In this document: positions 1-5,252 of the stretch, one piece after another | How the letters are laid out: each line of letters begins with the position of its first letter | How positions within the stretch are numbered: position 1 is the first letter of the stretch | Assembly (NCBI GenBank): GCA_035263065.1 | Contig: DATFRS010000315.1 | Location: 1-6,029, forward strand | DNA from: Dokdonella_A sp035263065 | GTDB lineage: Bacteria; Pseudomonadota; Gammaproteobacteria; Xanthomonadales; Rhodanobacteraceae | Reading direction: 5' to 3' | Length of the DNA: 6,029 nucleotides | Made by a program: the position numbers and the translations under genes | Notes under the pieces: model-generated | The model's database searches: none | What the model was told of the DNA's origin: nothing | The model's input: only the letters and a program-made list of their open reading frames with translations

Positions 1-1713
1 GCCGAGGAACTTCGAGAGGATCGCGCCGGGAATGCCGTGCTTGGCGAGCTTGCCCCTCGCGTCCGTGCCGGGGCACAGGATCGTGACCTTGGTCGGATCG
101 AGCATGCAGAAGTCGTCGGCGACGACGTCGTCCGGAAGGCCGTGCCAGCTCTCGCCGGCGCGCAGCGTCCAGCATTTCGGATCGTTGACGAGCGCGTCGT
201 CCGGCGCTTCGTGGAACAGGACCTTCTTGCCCCTGACCGTGACGCGCTCGGGCTGGAACAGCGAGAAGAACCATTCCCCGTCGTCGCGGAAGCGGCTCGC
301 GACCGCCGAGACCGCCTTGCGGAAGTCGACGGCGTAGCCGACGGTCTCGCGCAGCAGCGCCGGGCCCGACGGCTCGTCCATCATCGCGCTCGCGATGTCG
401 AGCGACGCTATCAGCGGATAGAACGGCGACGTCGTGCCGTGCATCATGAACGCTTCCTTCAGGGGCGACCATTCGATCGGCGCGCGATCGCTGTTGCTGA
501 CGTGGATGTACGACGCCATCGAGAACGCCGGCAGCATCTTGTGCGTCGACTGCACCGCGAAGACGGTCGGCCGGTTCTTCATGTCGCGCGGCACGCCCAT
601 CGCGAAGCGATGCCGGTAAAGCGGATGGAACTTGCCGTAGGCGTACCAGGCTTCGTCGAAGTGGACGCGCGGCACGCTCGCCGAGAGGAGCTCGGCGACG
701 CGATCGCAGTTGTAGAGAAGGCCGTCGTAGGTCGGGTTCGTCACGACCGCGTGCACCGGCGCAGCCGATTTCGCGTCCTTCGACAGCGGCGATTTCGCGA
801 CGAGGCCGCGAATGTGCTCCTTCGTGAAGCGCTTGGGCGGAATCAGCCCGATCATGCCGTAGCCGTTGCGGCTCGGCTGGAAGTAGACCGGCCGCGAACC
901 TGCCAGCGTCATCGCGTGGTTCAGCGACTTGTGGCAGTTGCGGTCGACGACGACGATCTCGTCCTTGCCGACCGCCGCCTGCACGACGATGCGGTTCGAC
1001 GCCGACGAACCGGCGAGCACGTAGAACGTCCAGTCCGCGCCGAACACGCGCGCGGCCATGCGCTGCGATTCGGCCGGCGGGCCCTCGATGTCGAGCCAGG
1101 AGCCCAGCTCGACGTTCGAGATGCCGATGTCGGCGCGCATCAGGTTCTCGCCGAAGAACTCGTGGAACTCCGAGCCCGCGGGATGCTTCAGGTACGCCGC
1201 ACCGCCCATGTGGCCGGGCGCATCCCACTGCCAGGCGCCCTCCTCGGTCAGCTTCTTCAGCGCCTTGAAGTACGGCGGCAGTAGCTTCGAGTGGTAGTCG
1301 TCGATCGCGAAGCGGACGCGCCGCGCGAAGAACTCCGGCGTCTCGCCGGCGAGGTTCACGTATTCGCGCACCTCGCGGATCACGCTGAGCGGAAGATCGG
1401 GCGTGCGCGCGTTGCGCGACAGGAGAAAGATCGGCGCGAGCAGCGACTTCTCGCGCACCGCGCGGATGATCGCGAGCGCGGGGCTCTCGGTCATCTTCGC
1501 GGTCTCGCCGAGATCCCAGTCGATGATGATCGCGGAATACGAGGCCTGCCCGCGCGCGACGATGAGGCCGTCCTCGCAATTGAGCGCGCGCACGACGTCG
1601 ATGCCGTGCTGGCGGATGGCATCGCCGAGCCTGACCAGCGCGAGCCGGTACGCGGAGCCCTCGTCGGGCGGGTCGGCCGTCACGTAGAGCAGCCACGGCT
1701 TGTTCATCGACAT
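1..1713 (-). CDS. Orn/Lys/Arg decarboxylase, AdiA-like, partial (C-terminus beyond left edge)
   Basis: A pyridoxal-phosphate enzyme of fold type I that decarboxylates a basic amino acid to a polyamine or agmatine, normally a cytoplasmic oligomer. The frame is open for 571 codons from ATG 1713 and is cut by the window edge; family members are about 710-760 residues, so the C-terminal quarter is missing. Residues 1-130 form the receiver-like wing domain (IIIDWDLG at 62-69). The PLP domain starts near 150 with APGHMGG (H168). A phosphate-binding GSSASN lies at 235-240, CHKS with H261 stacks on PLP, HFDEAWY has D353 for the ring nitrogen, and STHKM has K392 as the Schiff-base lysine. DEAWYAYGKF and the PSRN.YG..G segment resemble biodegradative arginine decarboxylase AdiA (K386, as I recall) more than LdcI, so arginine is the favoured substrate, as inference. 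The usual SQAS after the lysine motif is SMAS here. The start is set by AAGGAG 7 bases upstream. It lies 44 bases after the porin and is probably co-transcribed with it. Confidence 0.95.
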   Translation of the reverse strand, partial: MSMNKPWLLYVTADPPDEGSAYRLALVRLGDAIRQHGIDVVRALNCEDGLIVARGQASYSAIIIDWDLGETAKMTESPALAIIRAVREKSLLAPIFLLSRNARTPDLPLSVIREVREYVNLAGETPEFFARRVRFAIDDYHSKLLPPYFKALKKLTEEGAWQWDAPGHMGGAAYLKHPAGSEFHEFFGENLMRADIGISNVELGSWLDIEGPPAESQRMAARVFGADWTFYVLAGSSASNRIVVQAAVGKDEIVVVDRNCHKSLNHAMTLAGSRPVYFQPSRNGYGMIGLIPPKRFTKEHIRGLVAKSPLSKDAKSAAPVHAVVTNPTYDGLLYNCDRVAELLSASVPRVHFDEAWYAYGKFHPLYRHRFAMGVPRDMKNRPTVFAVQSTHKMLPAFSMASYIHVSNSDRAPIEWSPLKEAFMMHGTTSPFYPLIASLDIASAMMDEPSGPALLRETVGYAVDFRKAVSAVASRFRDDGEWFFSLFQPERVTVRGKKVLFHEAPDDALVNDPKCWTLRAGESWHGLPDDVVADDFCMLDPTKVTILCPGTDARGKLAKHGIPGAILSKFLG

Positions 1714-1720
1714 GCGATTT

Positions 1721-1726
1721 CTCCTT
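1721..1726 (-). promoter_or_regulatory. Ribosome binding site of the decarboxylase
   Basis: AAGGAG on the minus strand, seven bases before ATG 1713. It decides the start in favour of this ATG over a second in-frame ATG two codons later (1707), which would sit 13 bases away. It lies in the 44-base gap after the porin stop. No terminator hairpin is visible in that gap, which supports one transcript. Confidence 0.8.
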
Positions 1727-1757
1727 CAGGCGCTCGCGGCGCGTCCTCGTGCGCGCG

Positions 1758-3209
1758 TCACGGATTCAGGTCGTAGCGGATCGTCGCCTGGATGCGCGAC
1801 GCGTCGCCGTTGCGGCCTTCGAGATTCTTGTTGTAGCCCCAGAGGTATTCGAAGCCGATCATCGTGTGCGGCGAGGCCTGCCAGGCGAAGTTCGCCGACG
1901 CGTAGCGCGTCGACTTCGGCAGCGTCGGGTCGATGAGGAAGTCGTCGTCCGGATCGATGCGCAGGTATCCGTACGAGAAGCTCGAGCTCATGTTCTCGGC
2001 CCAGCTGTGCGTGTAGCCGGCGCCGGCGCCGACGGCGTCGATCGCCTTCAGGTCGAGCGACGGGTTGAACGCGGCGTCGAGCCCGTAACCCGAAATGTCC
2101 TGCAGGAAGTTCGCATACCCCTTGCCGCCGCTGGCCCAGCCCTGGATGCTGTCGTGGCCGAACACCGACCATGCGCCGGAGAGCTGCGTCGCCCACGCGT
2201 TCGTCGAGCGCGAGCGGTTGTCGGTCGAGCTTTCGACCGCGAGGTCGCGAACGAGGTTCGCCCACTGCAGGTGCCCGTCGGGCGCGTTCCAGCGCAGGCC
2301 GATCGTGAAGTCCGGCCGCTTCGAATACGTGCCGAACGCGTCGGGCACGTTGATGTCCGCGTTCGGCTTCTCGATCGACATCGGCAGGGTCAGCGTGCTG
2401 TCGCCCCATTTCGTCAGGATCGGCGTCCAGCGCAGCTGCGGCGCATACTTGAACGTGAACGAGTTCGGGCCTTCGTAATCGAGCGTGTTCGGGAACGCGT
2501 CGATGTCGGTGAACGCCGACAGGTAGTAGCCCGCGATGAACGAGTACGTCTCCGCGTCGAGCTCGCCGTAGAGATACTGGAGGTTGTAGACCATGTCTCC
2601 GGAGCCCGATCCGAAGAAGTTGTTCTTGTAGACGACCTTGACCGTGCCGAACGGCGACTCGCGCTGGAAATCCATGCGCACGATGCTCTGCTTGCCGGAC
2701 AGCGTCGAGCGCCAGCCCGAGTCGTAGTACGGATCGCCCTTGACCGGAATCGCCGACGTCACGAAGAGCTCGGGCGTGCCGATGCGCTTCTCGTCGACGA
2801 GCGTGTCGACCTGCGCGACGACGTCGAGCTTGAGCCAGTTGTCGCTGCCGAGGCTGATGTAGCCTTCCGGTCCTTTCGGCGCCTCGCCGGCCGGTGCGGA
2901 CGGCGGCTTCGGCGGCGCAACCGGAACCGGCGCCGCCTTCGCTTCGACGACCTGGGTCTCCGGCGCGAGGCGCGGCGGCGCGGCTTTCTGCTCGGCTTCC
3001 GCTTTCTCCATCGCGGCGAGACGCTGCTGCATCTGCTGGATGACCTGCTGCTGCTGCTGGAGTTGCTGCGTCAGCTGCGCGATCTGCGCCTTGAGATCGC
3101 CGGTCGCATCCTGCGCGAGCGCGGCAGTTGGCAATGTACCGATGACGCACGCGGCGAGAAGCCGCGTCGGCCATCGCGAGAGTCGGTCACGAGCGTCCAC
3201 GCCGAGCAT
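1758..3209 (-). CDS. DcaP-like trimeric outer-membrane porin with N-terminal coiled coil
   Basis: A predicted outer-membrane beta-barrel porin of 483 residues, close to the usual length of the DcaP family, whose characterised member takes up small negatively charged solutes such as dicarboxylates. Residues 1-32 are a Sec signal peptide: Arg-rich start, hydrophobic LLAACVIG, cleavage after ALA32. Residues 34-80 are a Gln-rich coiled coil (heptad-like L, I and M spacing), as in trimeric porins. A Pro/Ala-rich linker runs to about 118, and alternating aromatic/polar strands fill the rest. FTDIDAFPNTLDYEGP at 233-248 matches the conserved DcaP motif (T/S-F-x-D-x-D-A-x-P-x-T-x-D-x-E-G). The chain ends IRYDLNP, without the usual terminal aromatic. 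An in-frame ATG exists at 3296, but ATG 3209 is chosen because AGGAGG lies 6 bases upstream and the signal peptide then starts properly. It is first gene of the operon with the decarboxylase. Family call is firm; the transported substrate is unknown. Confidence 0.85.
   Translation of the reverse strand: MLGVDARDRLSRWPTRLLAACVIGTLPTAALAQDATGDLKAQIAQLTQQLQQQQQVIQQMQQRLAAMEKAEAEQKAAPPRLAPETQVVEAKAAPVPVAPPKPPSAPAGEAPKGPEGYISLGSDNWLKLDVVAQVDTLVDEKRIGTPELFVTSAIPVKGDPYYDSGWRSTLSGKQSIVRMDFQRESPFGTVKVVYKNNFFGSGSGDMVYNLQYLYGELDAETYSFIAGYYLSAFTDIDAFPNTLDYEGPNSFTFKYAPQLRWTPILTKWGDSTLTLPMSIEKPNADINVPDAFGTYSKRPDFTIGLRWNAPDGHLQWANLVRDLAVESSTDNRSRSTNAWATQLSGAWSVFGHDSIQGWASGGKGYANFLQDISGYGLDAAFNPSLDLKAIDAVGAGAGYTHSWAENMSSSFSYGYLRIDPDDDFLIDPTLPKSTRYASANFAWQASPHTMIGFEYLWGYNKNLEGRNGDASRIQATIRYDLNP
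3045..3059 (-). repeat. (CAG)5 trinucleotide tract in the porin coiled coil
   Basis: Five uninterrupted CTG units on the plus strand read as five Gln codons on the minus strand, inside a stretch where most residues are Gln. The tract is short. Slippage by one unit would add or remove one Gln without breaking the frame, so it is not a phase switch. Confidence 0.7.
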
Positions 3210-3215
3210 GACATT

Positions 3216-3221
3216 CCTCCT
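3216..3221 (-). promoter_or_regulatory. Ribosome binding site of the porin
   Basis: A perfect AGGAGG on the minus strand, six bases before ATG 3209. It fixes the start 29 codons downstream of the longest possible frame (ATG 3296). The extra 29 residues of that longer frame would bury the signal peptide behind a charged leader. Confidence 0.85.
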
Positions 3222-3361
3222 CAAATCGAAGGCGACGACGGCGACTCGAGGGCGAATGGTTCCGGGCGCGGTCTCGCGCGGATTTCGCGCTTGCAACCGC
3301 GCGGCGCCGCAGTCGCCGTCGCTTGCCGAAGGTTGGCGCGAACGCGCTAGCGGGCACAGCG

Positions 3362-3390
3362 TATTTATGCGGGGCGGGCTGTCGGTAAAA
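3362..3390 (-). promoter_or_regulatory. Possible sigma-70 promoter for the porin-decarboxylase operon
   Basis: On the minus strand, TTTTAC (3390-3385) and TAAATA (3367-3362) are separated by exactly 17 bases. The -10-like box is fair and the -35-like box is poor, as expected of an activator-dependent promoter. The -35 lies within the left arm of the inverted repeat. A start near 3355 would leave a leader of about 145 bases before the porin ATG. This is pattern-based only. Confidence 0.35.
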
Positions 3391-3412
3391 GTACTTAGGG
3401 GCGTAGTTTTAC
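3385..3412. promoter_or_regulatory. Imperfect inverted repeat, probable operator
   Basis: GTAAAAGTAC (3385-3394) and GTAGTTTTAC (3403-3412) are inverted copies matching at 9 of 10 positions, around an 8-base centre TTAGGGGC. The arm centres are 18 bp apart, nearly two helical turns, which suits a dimeric regulator on one DNA face. No regulator gene lies in the window, so its identity is unknown. Confidence 0.5.
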
Positions 3413-3430
3413 GTAACGATGCTGCGTAAA
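3408..3430. repeat. Second inverted pair sharing the half-site TTTACG
   Basis: TTTACG (3408-3413) and CGTAAA (3425-3430) are perfect inverted copies 11 bases apart. The left copy overlaps the right arm of the 3385-3412 repeat and the palindrome TTACGTAA (3409-3416). The stretch therefore carries three alternating copies of a GTAAA-type half-site. Six-base arms alone are weak evidence; the clustering makes it worth recording. Confidence 0.35.
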
Positions 3431-3563
3431 TGCTCTCTTTCGCCGCGCGAACAGCCGGCAGTAACGTGCTGAACTAAGGACAAAAGCGTCATCCGGGGCG
3501 GCTTCCGGCGGTTACGGCGCGGGCGACGGGCGCCGGCGTGACGCGCGCAGCGATCGTCGAATC

Positions 3564-3568
3564 GGGAG
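3564..3568 (+). promoter_or_regulatory. Ribosome binding site of the efflux adaptor
   Basis: GGGAG ends seven bases before ATG 3576 but only four before the in-frame GTG 3573 immediately upstream. This spacing favours ATG 3576 as the start. Confidence 0.65.
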
Positions 3569-3575
3569 CCTCGTG

Positions 3576-5252
3576 ATGCCAAGACTCAGCCAGGCCTGCC
3601 TCGCAGTCCTCGTGATGCTCGCCCTCGCCCTCGGCGCCTGCAAGAAGGCGCCGACCGGCCCCGCCGCGGGAGCGCCGATCGAAGTCGGCGTCCTGACCGT
3701 CGCGTTGCACGACGTGCCGGTCACGTTCGAGTACGTCGGGCAGACGCAGAGCTCGCAGGAGGTCGAGATCCGCGCGCGCGTGAATGGCTTCCTCGAAAAG
3801 CGCGTGTACACCGAAGGCTCGCTGGTCCATGAGGGCGACGTGCTGTTCAAGATGGACCGCAAGCCGTTCGAAGCCGCGCTCGACGCCGCGAAAGCCGAAT
3901 TCGGGCAGCAGCGCGCGCGCCTGACGACCGCGCAACAGAACCTCGATCGCGTCAAGCCGCTCGCCGAGAAGAACGCGTTGAGCCAGAAGGATCTCGACGA
4001 CGCCGTCGGCCAGCAGCAGGCGGCCGCTGCCGGGGTCGAGAACGCGCGCGCGAACGTCACCAGCGCCGAGCTCAACCTCGGCTATACGACGATCGTCGCG
4101 CCGGTCACGGGCCTTTCGAGCTTCTCGAAGAAGCAGGACGGCACGTACGTCGACGCGAGCAACAGCCTGCTCACCTACGTCGCCAAGCTCGATCCGATGT
4201 GGGTCAACTTCAGCCTCTCCGAGAACGAGCTGCTGCAGCTGCGCGCGCAGGCGAAGAGCGGCGCGCTGAAGGTGCCGTCGATCGGGACGCTCGAGGTCGA
4301 GATCGTGCTCGCCGACGGCAGCGTCGTGCCGAACGTCGGGCGCATCTCGTTCGCGGATGCGTCGTTCAACACCGAGACCGGCACGTACCTCGTGCGCGCC
4401 GAAGTGCCCAATCGCGACGGCACGCTCCGCCCCGGCCAGTTCGTGCGGGTGAAGCTGCACGGCGCCTCGCGCACGAAGGCGATCTCGGTGCCGCAGGTCG
4501 CGGTGCTCCAGGGCGATCGCGGCCCGTACGTCTGGACGATCGGCGAGGACGGCAAGGCGCAGCAGCGCGTCATCGAGACCGGCGAGTGGGCCGGCGACGA
4601 ATGGATCGTGCGCTCGGGCCTGAATCCCGGCGACAAGGTCGTCGTCGAGAATATTATCCGCGTGGCGCCCGGCGCGACCTTGAAAGGTTCGCCCGTGACG
4701 CCGCACGAAGCGCCCGCGACGAACGCAGCTTCGAGCGCCGCGGGTTCGGGGCCGATGACGCCGGCCACGGCCGGTGCGGCCGCGAGCAACGCGAAAAACG
4801 CAACGGCCAGGGCCGGCGCTGCGCCGGCTCCCGCTGCCGCCGGAAAGTCCGGCGCGGCCGCTGCGTCGGCCGACGCCGCGACGGCATTCACGCCGGGCGC
4901 GACGGCGAAGGGCACTGCGCATGCGACGGCGCAGGCGACCGTGCTGTTCGAGACCGGCAGCGCGCAGATCTCGACGGAAGCCGCGACCAAGCTCGCGCCG
5001 ATCGTCGCGGAATGGCATGACACGCCCGGCGCGCGCGCGGCGGTATCGGGCTACGTCGACGCGTCAGGATCGCATCCCGCGAACGTGCGCCTCGCCGAAG
5101 CGCGCGCGAAATCCGTGCGTGCGGCGCTGATCGTCGCCGGCATCCCCGAGAGCCGCATCGAGATGCGCGCGCCGGCGAACATCGTCGCGGGCACGACCGC
5201 CGACGCGCGGCACGTCGAGATCGTGCTGGTGCCGGCGGGAGACCGCCAATGA
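3576..5252 (+). CDS. RND efflux periplasmic adaptor lipoprotein fused to a C-terminal OmpA-like domain
   Basis: A membrane fusion protein that would link an inner-membrane RND pump to a TolC-type outer-membrane channel. It has 558 residues against about 400 for AcrA/MexA. A lipoprotein signal ends in the lipobox LGAC, with C22 lipidated and Lys at +2 and +3. The first lipoyl half is at about 62-94 (G81, G87-D88). A helical hairpin spans about 95-168, and its tip keeps the TolC-docking R-x3-L-x6-S motif as R125, L129, S136. The second lipoyl half follows from VAP at 174-176, the beta-barrel spans about 209-295 and the membrane-proximal domain about 300-375. An Ala/Pro/Gly-rich linker (about 379-450) then leads to an OmpA-like domain (about 452-555) with D495 and R510, the peptidoglycan-binding pair. 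GTG 3573 is an alternative start. The last codon overlaps the pump gene by ATGA, so translation is probably coupled. The adaptor and fusion calls are firm; cell-wall binding is inferred. Confidence 0.95.
   Translation: MPRLSQACLAVLVMLALALGACKKAPTGPAAGAPIEVGVLTVALHDVPVTFEYVGQTQSSQEVEIRARVNGFLEKRVYTEGSLVHEGDVLFKMDRKPFEAALDAAKAEFGQQRARLTTAQQNLDRVKPLAEKNALSQKDLDDAVGQQQAAAAGVENARANVTSAELNLGYTTIVAPVTGLSSFSKKQDGTYVDASNSLLTYVAKLDPMWVNFSLSENELLQLRAQAKSGALKVPSIGTLEVEIVLADGSVVPNVGRISFADASFNTETGTYLVRAEVPNRDGTLRPGQFVRVKLHGASRTKAISVPQVAVLQGDRGPYVWTIGEDGKAQQRVIETGEWAGDEWIVRSGLNPGDKVVVENIIRVAPGATLKGSPVTPHEAPATNAASSAAGSGPMTPATAGAAASNAKNATARAGAAPAPAAAGKSGAAAASADAATAFTPGATAKGTAHATAQATVLFETGSAQISTEAATKLAPIVAEWHDTPGARAAVSGYVDASGSHPANVRLAEARAKSVRAALIVAGIPESRIEMRAPANIVAGTTADARHVEIVLVPAGDRQ
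4929..5240 (+). other. OmpA-like peptidoglycan-binding domain within the adaptor
   Basis: Residues about 452-555 of the adaptor. The first strand is TVLFETGSAQIS, matching the family's V-x-F-x-x-x-S-A pattern. GYVDASGS (D495) is followed by LAEARAKSV (R510), then an I-P-E-S-R-I-E segment and a final HVEIVLV strand where the family has R-R-V-E-I. The 15-residue distance between D495 and R510 equals that between D271 and R286 of E. coli/Acinetobacter-type OmpA, which grip diaminopimelate. The domain is slightly short in the loop before the last strand, where the family usually has an N-R-R-V-E segment; here it is D-A-R-H-V-E. Confidence 0.85.
5237..5252 (+). promoter_or_regulatory. Ribosome site and ATGA overlap coupling adaptor and pump
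   Basis: GGGAG (5237-5241) lies seven bases before ATG 5249, inside the last codons of the adaptor. The adaptor stop TGA (5250-5252) overlaps the pump start in ATGA. This arrangement usually gives translational coupling and keeps adaptor and pump in proportion. Confidence 0.8.

Larger units (their letters stand above)
3210..3575. other. Divergent intergenic regulatory region
   Basis: A 366-base gap between the divergently transcribed porin and efflux adaptor genes. Frames that cross it are extensions of shadow frames or the spurious upstream extension of the porin; no independent gene with a ribosome site is supported. Bases 3355-3435 are clearly richer in A+T than the rest of the window and contain the inverted repeats and a possible promoter facing the porin. 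Bases 3440-3560, leading to the adaptor, are G+C-rich again. I could not pick a convincing -35/-10 pair for the plus-strand operon, and I see no terminator hairpin. Confidence 0.8.

Noticed and set aside
37..1284. Long plus-strand frame (415 codons) opposite the decarboxylase, with a second one at 1291-1776
   Set aside because: The translations are Arg/Val/Ala/Asp-rich with no recognisable domain and no ribosome site. They mirror the codon bias of the real minus-strand gene, whose motifs and active-site residues are unmistakable.
3210..3296. Upstream extension of the porin to ATG 3296
   Set aside because: It would put 29 charged residues before the signal peptide, while a perfect AGGAGG stands directly before ATG 3209.
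1749..3350. Plus-strand frame of 533 codons opposite the porin, and minus-strand frame 3174-1726 in another phase
   Set aside because: Both are low-complexity, Arg-rich translations typical of G+C-rich shadows. The porin frame has the signal peptide, coiled coil, DcaP motif and ribosome site.
4710..4930. Ala/Pro/Gly-rich stretch as a possible frameshift or assembly error joining two genes
   Set aside because: The frame stays open with normal third-position G+C, and no stop, start with ribosome site or phase change is seen between the adaptor body and the OmpA-like domain. It reads as a flexible linker.
3489..5018. Minus-strand frame of 509 codons and other frames opposite the adaptor
   Set aside because: They lack domains and ribosome sites, and are biased to Arg, Ala and Asp in the way expected of antisense frames of a high-G+C gene.
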